A stretch of 64,000 nucleotides of DNA from CAZIAK01 sp964537035 (lineage in GTDB: Bacteria > Planctomycetota > B15-G4). Below, piece after piece: positions 44,966 through 52,498 of this stretch. The stretch covers positions 98,803-162,802 of the forward strand of contig CAZIAK010000003.1 in assembly GCA_964537035.1 (NCBI GenBank), in the 5' to 3' direction. Position 1 is the stretch's first letter. Each line of letters opens with the position of its first letter. The notes under the pieces were generated by a model. That model saw only the letters and a list, made by a program, of their open reading frames with translations, made no database searches and was not told the DNA's origin. The translations under genes were made by a program, and so were the position numbers.

Positions 44966-47354
44966 GGTGATCCGACCGTTCTCTGCGAGGACGCACGAGC
45001 AAGCGCACGGTAGGCGCCAGGATCACGCAGAGCAAGACGCCCAGGCCCGAGGGCACGCCGATGCTGAGCAGCGCGGGGTGGTCAGAGAGGGCCAGCAGGC
45101 CGAAGCCCATGAGCGTGGAGAGGGCCGCCACGAGCACGGCCAGGTGGGTGGCGGCCAGGGCCCGGGGGTCGTCCCCCGCTTCGGCGAGGAAGACGCCGTA
45201 GTCCACGCCCATGCTCACGACCATGAGCAGGGCCACGAGGGAGAGCATGTTCATGGGCAGCCCGCACAAGGCGAGGATGGCCACGGTGGTGGTGGCCGCC
45301 AGCACGGCGGGGACGAAGGCCACCAGGGTCTCGGCCAGGCGGCGATGACGGAGCCAGACCAGGAGCAGCACAGCGCCCAGTCCCCACAGGAGCAGCTTGG
45401 TCATGCGCTGGCGATAGACGCCGTAGGCTTGGCTGAACACCCCGGCCACGTCGATCATGTGGGCGCCGTCGATGGCCGCCAGGCGAGCGCCGAGAGCATC
45501 GCCATCCGAGAGGCCGTGGACGAAGCTGAGCACGCCCCGGCCCTCTTCGAGAGTGACCCAGAACGGCCGCACCATGGACGCCAGGGGGCTGTTGGTCAGG
45601 TCGTCCCGCAGCAGGGGTTCGGGGGCGGGCTCAGCGAGGGCATCGCGAAACGGTGCGAAGGCGTCGGTGACGAATCCCTGGGCTGCGAAGGCCGTCTCGA
45701 GGCGAGACCACAGCCCGGGGTCGCTGCGCAACTCGTCGTCGAGGGCCCGCTGTCTGGCTGCGCTGGGGAGCATGCCCGCCAGACTGCGAAAGCCGTTGAT
45801 CTCGCCGGCGGCCTGGGCTGCGGCGAGCGCGTTTGCGATGCGATCGTTTACCTGCAGGGCCGCCTCTTCATCGGCCCCCACCGCCACCACGAGGCGGCCT
45901 TGCTCGTAGGCCACCACCTGCTGGCGCACCGCTTCGTCCTCGGCTACCAGGTCCGGGTCGAGGCGGTTCAGGTCGGCGATATCGTCGTTCCAGGTGAGCT
46001 GGGGCAGGCCGATCAGGCTGACCACCACGGCGGCGACCACGGGCAGCGCCAGGGCCCAGGGACGGGGAGCCAGCCAGCCCAGCAGGCCCTCGACGGCAGC
46101 AGCCACGCGGCGGGTCACCGGGGGCGTCTCTGCCCGAGCCGCAGACAGGCCGGGGAGGAACAGAGCGGTGGCAGCCAGGGCAGCAGAGATCCCCGTGGCG
46201 GCGAACAAGGCCAGCTCGCGCAGACCGGGGAAGGTCGCCACCAGCAGGGCGACGAAGCCCACCACGGTGGTGGCGGCTCCCAGACGCAGGCCCGGCCAGA
46301 TCTTGCTCAAGGTGGCCCGGGGCCCCCGGGGGTCAGGAGCCAGGGTCTGATGGCAATGAAAGTGCACGGTGTAGTCGATGCTCACGCCGATCAGCGAGGC
46401 GCCAAAGGCCAGGGTCAGACCGTGGACCTGGCCGAACACCGCCAGGCACGAAGCCAGCCCCACGAGGAAGCCTGCACTGAGCACGGGCAAGGTGAGCAGC
46501 ACCAGGCGCACCGAACGAAACAGCGCCAGGAGCAACACGATCAGTCCGATCGACGAACCCAGGGCCACCCGGTGCACGTCCCCCCGAATGGCCTGCTCGG
46601 CGCGGACTGCGAAGCGGGCGGCCCCGGAGAGTTGCAGCTTCCAGTCGCCCGCCGTCGTGGCGTTGACCTCTGCGAAAGCCGCCGAGAGACCTTGCAGCAC
46701 CGGGCCCATGGCCTGGGCGTCGAACGAGCCGGAGCGGGTGCCAAGAAACATCACCGCGGAGCGTTCATCAGCGGTGACGAAGCGGCCGTTGACCACGATC
46801 AGGTTCTCTCCACCGGACGACTGCAGGCGGCGAAACAGGTCGGGCAGGATCAGCAGCGGGTCCTGGGGCGCGACCCGGCTGACCATGCTCGACATGGGTG
46901 AGGCCAGCTGCTGCGTGAGCTCGCGCGCCGCAGCCTCCAACCCCTCGGGGGACAGCGCACCGCCCACATCGTCGAGGGCCACATCGAGGAAGCCGAAGCG
47001 CCGGGGTTGGTACAGCGCCCACAGCGACTCTTCGACCCCGTCCGGAGGGCCGACATCGAGAAACGCCAGCTCTTCGGCGACCCCCGGTGCGTGCCGCAGC
47101 GCAGCCTCCAGGGAGACAGAACAGGCCGCGATCTCGTCGACGAGCGTGCCTTCGGGAGCGGTGGCCAGCACCACCATGGTGCGCGGCAGCTCGCCCGCGG
47201 CCAGGTCTCGGGCCAGGGCCACCTCGGGCCACGCCTCGCCGTCAGGCAAGAAGTGGGAGATGTCCCCGGTGACCTGCACGCGCTGCATGACGAACACAGT
47301 GAGGGCCGCGAGGACCAGCGAACCCAGCAGCAGACGGCGGGCCTCGCCGGACAT
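44937..47354 (-). CDS. MMPL/RND-family exporter (ApeM-like)
   Basis: 805 residues with the two-fold repeated MMPL layout: one membrane helix, a large periplasmic loop beginning DISHFLPDGEAWPEV, five further helices, then the same again. Conserved segments include GASLIGVSIDYTVHFHCHQ in the first half and VVSMGVDYGVFLAEAGDD in the second, both matching the proton-relay helix with Asp-Tyr. It should export the lipid or polyene product from the inner membrane, handing it to the LolA-like and DUF3261 proteins encoded next to it. The start overlaps the LolA-like gene's stop by one base. Confidence 0.9.
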   Translation of the reverse strand: MSGEARRLLLGSLVLAALTVFVMQRVQVTGDISHFLPDGEAWPEVALARDLAAGELPRTMVVLATAPEGTLVDEIAACSVSLEAALRHAPGVAEELAFLDVGPPDGVEESLWALYQPRRFGFLDVALDDVGGALSPEGLEAAARELTQQLASPMSSMVSRVAPQDPLLILPDLFRRLQSSGGENLIVVNGRFVTADERSAVMFLGTRSGSFDAQAMGPVLQGLSAAFAEVNATTAGDWKLQLSGAARFAVRAEQAIRGDVHRVALGSSIGLIVLLLALFRSVRLVLLTLPVLSAGFLVGLASCLAVFGQVHGLTLAFGASLIGVSIDYTVHFHCHQTLAPDPRGPRATLSKIWPGLRLGAATTVVGFVALLVATFPGLRELALFAATGISAALAATALFLPGLSAARAETPPVTRRVAAAVEGLLGWLAPRPWALALPVVAAVVVSLIGLPQLTWNDDIADLNRLDPDLVAEDEAVRQQVVAYEQGRLVVAVGADEEAALQVNDRIANALAAAQAAGEINGFRSLAGMLPSAARQRALDDELRSDPGLWSRLETAFAAQGFVTDAFAPFRDALAEPAPEPLLRDDLTNSPLASMVRPFWVTLEEGRGVLSFVHGLSDGDALGARLAAIDGAHMIDVAGVFSQAYGVYRQRMTKLLLWGLGAVLLLVWLRHRRLAETLVAFVPAVLAATTTVAILALCGLPMNMLSLVALLMVVSMGVDYGVFLAEAGDDPRALAATHLAVLVAALSTLMGFGLLALSDHPALLSIGVPSGLGVLLCVILAPTVRLLVRPRRERSDHHEGPQSGHP

Positions 47355-48157
47355 CAGCGAGGCGCGATGCCGAACAGCTCGTGCCGCTCTTCTGCGCTGA
47401 ACACACGGGCCACGTCGACCTCGGCCAGCGTGGTCACGGAGCGATCACCGTTGGGCTCTTTGACCACGATGGTGTGCGTCGCAAAGCCCGTCCCGGACAG
47501 GCTCAACTCGCGGATCATCTGCGTGAGCGGCGCTGCCTTCGGGGTCAGGGAGAGGGTCCAGCCGTCGGTGTCTGGGGGCGCAGCGAAGGCCATGGTGTAG
47601 TGCTCTGCCAGGGCCTTCTCGTCACCGGAGAACACGCGCACGAGCGAGGTCACGAAGAGGCGCAGGCCGTCTGACTGCCGCAGGTCGATGGTCTCCGTGC
47701 CGTCACGGTTGGTCATGCGCAGCTGGCCTGGCTCGATGAGCAGGCGCGAAGGCTCGGGGGTCTGGACAACTCTCAGCAGGTATCCCGGCGCCGAGAAGTA
47801 GAACCGCCCGGCGCTCTGCAAGGGCACGGCCAGCAGGGCCAGGTGCTTGGTCTCCACGAAGCTGGCCTCCATGCCTTGCAGCTTGGCGAAGGCGGCGAGC
47901 AACTCCCGGGCGTCGGCAGGACGCTGGTCGGGGACGGCCTGGAGAGCAGGCGGAGCGCCAGGCGTTGCAACGCCCACAGCCTCGTTCACGGAACCAGGCG
48001 GGGGCTCACCGCGCACAGGTTCGGCGGCCTGCTGACCTTGCAGCGAACCCGCAGCAACCAGCAGGACGCAAGCAGCCCGTGCTTGAAGGGCCGCGGGCCG
48101 AGCACGCCTCTTGACGCACGGTCTGCTAATGAACCGGCAACCGATCCAGGATCGCAT
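47354..48157 (-). CDS. LolA-like periplasmic carrier (ApeL-like)
   Basis: Start chosen at the ATG at 48157 (MRSWIGCRF), giving a basic N-region and signal peptide ending near LQGQQ; a start at 48256 is open but overlaps the thioesterase gene heavily. The mature part has the LolA pattern: LLAAFAKLQGMEASFVETKHL, SAGRFYFSAPGYLLRVV and PSRLLIEPGQLRM, which form the half-barrel that shields acyl chains. In APE clusters the LolA-like protein ferries product across the periplasm. A Pro/Gly-rich spacer of about 50 residues lies between signal peptide and domain. Confidence 0.85.
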   Translation of the reverse strand: MRSWIGCRFISRPCVKRRARPAALQARAACVLLVAAGSLQGQQAAEPVRGEPPPGSVNEAVGVATPGAPPALQAVPDQRPADARELLAAFAKLQGMEASFVETKHLALLAVPLQSAGRFYFSAPGYLLRVVQTPEPSRLLIEPGQLRMTNRDGTETIDLRQSDGLRLFVTSLVRVFSGDEKALAEHYTMAFAAPPDTDGWTLSLTPKAAPLTQMIRELSLSGTGFATHTIVVKEPNGDRSVTTLAEVDVARVFSAEERHELFGIAPR

Positions 48158-48548
48158 CAGGGGTCCTCGTGAGGAGAGTGCCGGCGTCGTCGGTGGTGGC
48201 CAGCATGGTGGTGGCTCGCGAACTCCATGAGTCTCGCTCGACGTGGCGTATGTCATAGCTCACCCGGATCAGCGGTGTGACCTCACCGAACCAGGCGGTG
48301 ACCCGGGCGGTGTCGCCGAAGCTGAGCGGGGTCATGTAGCGGCAACGCACCTCGGTGACGAACATGCGCAGGCCCAGGGCACGAATCTCGGGCACGTCGA
48401 GGCCGCGACTGGCCATGAGCTCCATGCGCGCGGCCTCGAAGAACTCGAAGTAGCGACCGTGCCAGACCACGCCGAGAGGATCGCACTGATGGAAGGCCAC
48501 CTTGAGGTCCAAGGAGACGGCATGATCGGGACGCTGGGGCCGGCTCAC
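48126..48548 (-). CDS. Hotdog-fold acyl-ACP/CoA thioesterase (4HBT, ApeK-like)
   Basis: 140 residues. FHQCDPLGVVWHGRYFEFFEAAR is the classical 4-hydroxybenzoyl-CoA thioesterase motif with the catalytic Asp in the F-x-x-x-D-P-x-G-x-x-W-H block. VRCRYMTPLSFGDTARV and VSYDIRH complete the fold. It should hydrolyse acyl thioesters from the polyene ACP, as product release or editing. The start overlaps the acyltransferase stop by 4 bp, and the coding end overlaps the LolA-like leader by ~30 bp. Confidence 0.9.
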   Translation of the reverse strand: MSRPQRPDHAVSLDLKVAFHQCDPLGVVWHGRYFEFFEAARMELMASRGLDVPEIRALGLRMFVTEVRCRYMTPLSFGDTARVTAWFGEVTPLIRVSYDIRHVERDSWSSRATTMLATTDDAGTLLTRTPDAILDRLPVH

Positions 48549-49513
48549 TGCTTACTCCAGAAGTCGTAGAAGTTGAACCAGTTGTTGGGCGCCTCACGGG
48601 CGCGCCTCTCGAGGCTGTCGGCGAAGCGTTGAACCCAGGCTTGCAGGGCCTCGTCCCGGTTCGCCCGGGGCAGGTCGATGCGTTCGGCGAAGAGTTCGCA
48701 GGTCAAGTTATAGCGATTGGGTTCGGTGTAGATGCCGAACACCAGATAGACAGGGCAGCGCAGCACGGAGGCCAGCAGAAACGGACCGCCAGCGAAGGGT
48801 GCGTCCTGGCCCATGAACTTCGCCGTGACGATGCGATCGTTGAGGCCCACCCGGTCGCCCGCCACCGCGACCAGCTCACCGGTCTCTAGGCGCGCACGGA
48901 CCCGAGCCATGACCCCCACCGGGTCGTCACCGAGGTGGATCACCCGCTCGGCCAGGCCCGGATTGAGCTTCTGCAGCAGGGAGTTGATCATGGCCGCGTT
49001 CTCGAAGTAGCCCAGGACCTGCACCGGCGCGCCGTGAGCCATGCCCACGGCACGCATGGCGTCGTAGCTGCCCAGGTGCGAACCCAGCACCACCGCTCCC
49101 CGCCCGGTGGCGGCCTGCTCGTTGAGCAGCTCGCCGCCGGGATTGGTGATGACCAGCCCCTTGGTGTTGCCGGTCATGAAGAAGACCTTGTCGAGAATGG
49201 TCTGGGCGAAGCTGCGCAGGTGGCGGTAGACATCCCAGAAGCCCGGGCTGCCGCCGTGCACCCGGGTGAGCCAGTCGCGGGACGCCGCCACGGCCCGACG
49301 ATCGATCAGGCAATACCCCAGGGCGACAAGCGAGACGATGGGGCCCATGGGACGACGGCCGATCATCGACGCCATGCGAAACGTGGCCTGCATCAACCAG
49401 ACCTGCCCCCGCTCCTTCTGGTTCAGCCAGCCTTCGCCAGCCTTCTCAGGAGCGTCGTCAGCCCCGTGCTGGTCGCCCTCCAGCTGCTCGTCTTCAAGCA
49501 CGGGATCAGTCAC
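48545..49513 (-). CDS. LpxL/HtrB-like lysophospholipid acyltransferase (ApeJ C-terminal-domain-like)
   Basis: I choose the GTG at 49513, which forms a GTGA overlap with the stop of the GT2 gene; the frame is open to 49861 but that part shadows the GT gene. 322 residues: QKERGQVWLMQATF near the N-terminus, GRGAVVLGSHLGSYDAMRAV with the H-x4-D-type acyltransferase signature, and VAGDRVGLND, all matching lipid A late-acyltransferase relatives in APE and flexirubin loci. In aryl polyene systems this activity is often fused to a GT2 (ApeJ); here the two are separate, adjacent genes. It likely attaches an acyl group while building the lipid anchor. Confidence 0.87.
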   Translation of the reverse strand: MTDPVLEDEQLEGDQHGADDAPEKAGEGWLNQKERGQVWLMQATFRMASMIGRRPMGPIVSLVALGYCLIDRRAVAASRDWLTRVHGGSPGFWDVYRHLRSFAQTILDKVFFMTGNTKGLVITNPGGELLNEQAATGRGAVVLGSHLGSYDAMRAVGMAHGAPVQVLGYFENAAMINSLLQKLNPGLAERVIHLGDDPVGVMARVRARLETGELVAVAGDRVGLNDRIVTAKFMGQDAPFAGGPFLLASVLRCPVYLVFGIYTEPNRYNLTCELFAERIDLPRANRDEALQAWVQRFADSLERRAREAPNNWFNFYDFWSKQ

Positions 49514-50265
49514 TGATTGCCGCCCCAGAGCCTGCGCGAGACCCAGGCCAGACTGCCCGAAACGCACAGGCGGGTGTGCATGACACTCAGGCGCAGGTTG
49601 TCCACGAACGGGCGATAGTGACTGACGCCCCCCTCCTCGGCGGCGAGATAGCGCACGGACACGGGCAGGTTCACCACTCCCAGCCCCATGCGTACCATGC
49701 GCACGAGGAGCTCCACGTCGAAGTCCATGCGCCGAGCCTTCGTGCCAGAAGCCAAGGCTGCGAGAACGGGATACACGCGGAAGCCGATCATGGCGTCGGT
49801 CACCTTCGCGCTTCTGCCCACCTCGATCCCCACCCAGAAGTTGGTCAGCCGACGCCCCCACCTACGGGCGCTGGGCACCGTCTCGTCGTACACGGGGTAG
49901 CCCAGAACCATGTCACGGGGACGCTCCCGGCTCGCCGACAGAAAGCCGGGCACGGCGGCGATGTCGTGCTGGCTGTCCCCGTCGATCTGAAAGGCGTGGG
50001 TGAAGCCCAGTTCGTGGGCCAGGGCCATGCCGTTCATCACCGCCGCGCCCTTGCCCTGGTTGCGTTCCTGACGCACCAGTGTCACCAACCCCTCGGCGGC
50101 CAAGCCCGCGCAAACGTCTCGGCCCGCGGCGCTGCTGCCATCATCGACCAGGATGATCTGGGGCAGGTGCCCGGCCACGGCCCGCACCACCTCGCCTACC
50201 GTGGTGGGGTTCTCGTAGGTGGGGATCAGCGCGCAAGCCCGGTAGGCAGGGGAAGCCGTGCTCAC
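49510..50265 (-). CDS. Family 2 glycosyltransferase (ApeJ N-terminal-domain-like)
   Basis: Start at the GTG at 50265, overlapping the dehydratase stop as GTGA; the open frame to 50364 is shadow. 251 residues with ALIPTYENPTTVGEVVRAV, ILVDDGSS, RNQGKGAAVMNGMALA and AFQIDGDSQHD, the canonical GT2 nucleotide-sugar and metal-binding motifs, resembling dolichol-phosphate-mannose-synthase-type enzymes. Conserved placement beside the LpxL-like acyltransferase suggests it adds the sugar of the glycolipid anchor to which the polyene is joined. Confidence 0.9.
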   Translation of the reverse strand: MSTASPAYRACALIPTYENPTTVGEVVRAVAGHLPQIILVDDGSSAAGRDVCAGLAAEGLVTLVRQERNQGKGAAVMNGMALAHELGFTHAFQIDGDSQHDIAAVPGFLSASRERPRDMVLGYPVYDETVPSARRWGRRLTNFWVGIEVGRSAKVTDAMIGFRVYPVLAALASGTKARRMDFDVELLVRMVRMGLGVVNLPVSVRYLAAEEGGVSHYRPFVDNLRLSVMHTRLCVSGSLAWVSRRLWGGNQ

Positions 50266-50651
50266 CGCGCCGACCCGTCCTGCACAAACTTCAGCTGGCC
50301 GAGGGCGCACCGTAGGGCGTCGCGACGAATCTCGAAGGACACGGACGGGCCCTCGTCCTTCCATCGCAGCAGCACTTCGACCGCCTGCCCGGGACCGATG
50401 CGCTCGGGAAACTTGAGCCCCGAGAGGCCCGCCAAGGCGCCCAGGTCAGGCCGCAACCGACGCACGCAGGGCAGCACCAGCTCGTGCAGCTGAACCACGC
50501 CCGCCATGACCGGATAGCCCCTGAAGTGTCCCTTGAAATAAGGGTAATCGGCGGGGATGACCGTGCGGCAGCGACGTCCGTGCAGACCCTCGGTTTCACC
50601 AGCGTGGTCGTCGGTCCAGTGCAGTTCGCCGTGGGGAGCAGCGTCGGTCAC
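50262..50651 (-). CDS. 3-hydroxyacyl-ACP dehydratase (ApeI-like, FabA/FabZ hotdog fold)
   Basis: Start at the GTG at 50651 (VTDAAPHGEL) with GGAGA about 7 bases upstream; earlier codons in frame overlap the membrane-protein gene. 129 residues. PYFKGHFRGYPVMAGVVQLHEL carries the catalytic His of the F-x-G-H-F-x-x-x-P-V-x-P-G motif of FabZ-like dehydratases (here ending PVMAGV). In APE systems ApeI needs the partner ApeP; the ApeP-like gene is at 55376-55810 in the other operon. Confidence 0.85.
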   Translation of the reverse strand: MTDAAPHGELHWTDDHAGETEGLHGRRCRTVIPADYPYFKGHFRGYPVMAGVVQLHELVLPCVRRLRPDLGALAGLSGLKFPERIGPGQAVEVLLRWKDEGPSVSFEIRRDALRCALGQLKFVQDGSAR

Positions 50652-50679
50652 GGCCAGGTCTCCGAGATCTCCGAGATCT

Positions 50680-51306
50680 TCAAGACTCTGTGTCGCCTGA
50701 GCTGGGCCCGGTCGTCGACTGGCCGCCGAAGCGTTGCCGGCGCATGGTCCACTCGACGCTGAACAACACGCCCATGAGGCCGTAGGACAGAAGCCCGGTG
50801 TAGAACGCCCACCAGGAGAGCGGGGCCGCGAGGGCCAGAGCCAGGGCCGTGCCGCCGTTGAGCACGAAGAAGGCGCACCAGATGCGGGTCCAGAGGCGGC
50901 ACCAGGCACGCTTGGTCTCGCTCAACTCGGGAGACTGCAGCCGGGCGAAGCGCTCGATCATGGGCGTGGCCCCCGGGCGCAAGGTGCTGCCGAAGCCCAC
51001 CAGAAGGGACAGGTTGATCACCACCGGCACCATCAGCACGTAGCCGCTCGAGTTCAGCAGCGCGGCCAAGGACAGCGCCACCACGGTCACCACGGGCAAG
51101 ATGGCCAGGCTGGCCAGATGCTCCCGGGAGCTGCCTCGCAGCCTGAGCGCAGCCGACGGCACCACCACGGCGAGCATCACGCAGGCCAGCACGCGAGGGC
51201 TCCAGCGACCCAGGCCGAACCAGACCAGGGCGGGGTAGCCGATGAACACGACGGCCATCAACGTCCGGCCCAGCAGAGGCCACACTCGCCGCTGCGCAGG
51301 CGCCAA
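50680..51306 (-). CDS. COG4648-like integral membrane protein (ApeG-like)
   Basis: 208 residues with about five hydrophobic helices (LMAVVFIGYPALVWFGLG, ACVMLAVVVPSAALRL, LASLAILPVVTVVALSLAAL) and the family block VVINLSLLVGFGSTLRPG...MIERFARL followed by WTRIWCAFFVLNG. Proteins of this type are regular members of aryl polyene clusters; their biochemical role is not established. It sits 3 bp after the ACP gene and 28 bp before the dehydratase start. Confidence 0.82.
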   Translation of the reverse strand: MAPAQRRVWPLLGRTLMAVVFIGYPALVWFGLGRWSPRVLACVMLAVVVPSAALRLRGSSREHLASLAILPVVTVVALSLAALLNSSGYVLMVPVVINLSLLVGFGSTLRPGATPMIERFARLQSPELSETKRAWCRLWTRIWCAFFVLNGGTALALALAAPLSWWAFYTGLLSYGLMGVLFSVEWTMRRQRFGGQSTTGPSSGDTES

Positions 51307-51309
51307 CGG

Positions 51310-51600
51310 TCAGGCTCCGGGGACGGACGCCTTGCCCTGCTCCTGGCGGATGAAGGCAGCCAAGGTCTCGACCGAGTAGTAGTAGCCCCGGTTGTTCTCG
51401 TCGTTCTCCTTCGTACGCACGCCGAACTCGGTGTGGATGGCCAGGGCCAGCTCAAGGGCGTCGATGGAGTCGAGCCCCAGGCCTTCGCCGAAGAGGGGGT
51501 CGGCGGTCTCGATGCTCTGCGGGTCGACGTCTTCGAGGGCGAGGGTCTCGACGATCATGGTCTTCAGATCGTCTTCAAGGGTGTCTGTCTTGTCGGTCAT
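51310..51600 (-). CDS. Acyl carrier protein (ApeE/ApeF-like)
   Basis: Start at the ATG at 51600, forming ATGA with the upstream acyltransferase stop. 96 residues with LFGEGLGLDSIDALELAL; the Ser of DSI is the phosphopantetheine site. The GLGLDSIDALELAL form and the C-terminal YYSVETLAAFI are typical of APE-cluster carriers. APE systems usually encode two carriers; this is the only stand-alone one visible in the window. Confidence 0.93.
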   Translation of the reverse strand: MTDKTDTLEDDLKTMIVETLALEDVDPQSIETADPLFGEGLGLDSIDALELALAIHTEFGVRTKENDENNRGYYYSVETLAAFIRQEQGKASVPGA

Positions 51601-52427
51601 CGGGTGTCTTTCGGCGCCACGGCGGAGGGATCCTCGGGGCTCTGCCCGAGAAACCACTGTTCATATCGTCCTTCTACGACCTGGCACAAGCGACGACTGT
51701 CGTAGTCTACTCGTGCTGGATCGTCTATTGCGAGGGTTGCCAGGGTGAGCCGGGGCGTTTGAAAGGGCGGGTCGAACAGGGGCTGCTCTTTTGAGAGCCA
51801 GACCGGTTCGCAGGTGATGGTCACCGAGACCACGGGGACCTTCGCCCGGCAGGCCATCTCGAAGGCCGCCCGCCCGAACGGCAACATCTTGCCCCTCGGC
51901 GAGCGGGTCCCCTCGGGGAAGACCACCATGGAGAAGCCCTGGCCCAGGCGCTCCACCGCCTCGTCCATGACCCGCCCGGCCCCCATGGGGTTGCTGCCCG
52001 CGCCCTCGATCACCCCCGAACCCTGCAGCACGCCGCGCAACAGCCAGCGCTGGTACAAGCCCGGCTTGGCCACGGTACAGGCGCCGTTCAGCAACCCGAT
52101 GATCGAGGTCACGTCCATCAAGGTGGGATGGTTGGCCACCACGACGCAGGCGCCCTCGGGCAGATGCTCAAGCTGGGTGGCCACGTCGAAGCGGGTGATG
52201 CGGGCCAGGTGCAGCCAGCGATGCATGAAACGGTAGGCCGCCGCGGTGAGGGCCTGCATGCGCCGCATCTGCAGCAACTCGTCTCCACGCCAGAGCGCGT
52301 GGGACAAAGCGAACAGGAGGTAGCCCAAGGGCGCCAGCACCGTATAGGAGCTCACGGTGAAGACGATGCGCCCCTTGCGAGCAAGTCGTAGGATGTCCTG
52401 GCTGACACGGGTTGTCGGTGCGCTCAC
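51597..52427 (-). CDS. PlsC-type 1-acylglycerol-3-phosphate acyltransferase (ApeD-like)
   Basis: 276 residues with a hydrophobic anchor (YTVLAPLGYLLFALSHAL), catalytic VVANHPTLMDVTS (H-x4-D) and VVFPEGTRSPRGK. First gene of the minus-strand APE-like operon, which runs through overlapping or abutting genes to 42208. The enzyme should add an acyl chain to a lysolipid acceptor during anchor synthesis. Confidence 0.9.
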   Translation of the reverse strand: MSAPTTRVSQDILRLARKGRIVFTVSSYTVLAPLGYLLFALSHALWRGDELLQMRRMQALTAAAYRFMHRWLHLARITRFDVATQLEHLPEGACVVVANHPTLMDVTSIIGLLNGACTVAKPGLYQRWLLRGVLQGSGVIEGAGSNPMGAGRVMDEAVERLGQGFSMVVFPEGTRSPRGKMLPFGRAAFEMACRAKVPVVSVTITCEPVWLSKEQPLFDPPFQTPRLTLATLAIDDPARVDYDSRRLCQVVEGRYEQWFLGQSPEDPSAVAPKDTR

Positions 52428-52498
52428 CGCAGCATGATAGCCATCCCGCCGTCACCGCGTCCCCGCAGTTCTCCCCACCCCGAAAGCCTGCCTGAGCC
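52428..52498. promoter_or_regulatory. Divergent promoter between APE-like operon and halogenase/methyltransferase genes
   Basis: Only 71 bp separate the two divergent starts, so both promoters must overlap here or extend into the coding ends. This arrangement suggests co-regulation of the leftward biosynthesis/export operon and the rightward tailoring genes. No operator or -10/-35 pair can be named with confidence. Confidence 0.45.

Noticed and set aside
44784..46901. Long plus-strand frame rich in Gln/His/Gly opposite the MMPL exporter
   Set aside because: Shadow of alternating hydrophobic codons; the MMPL gene explains the region.
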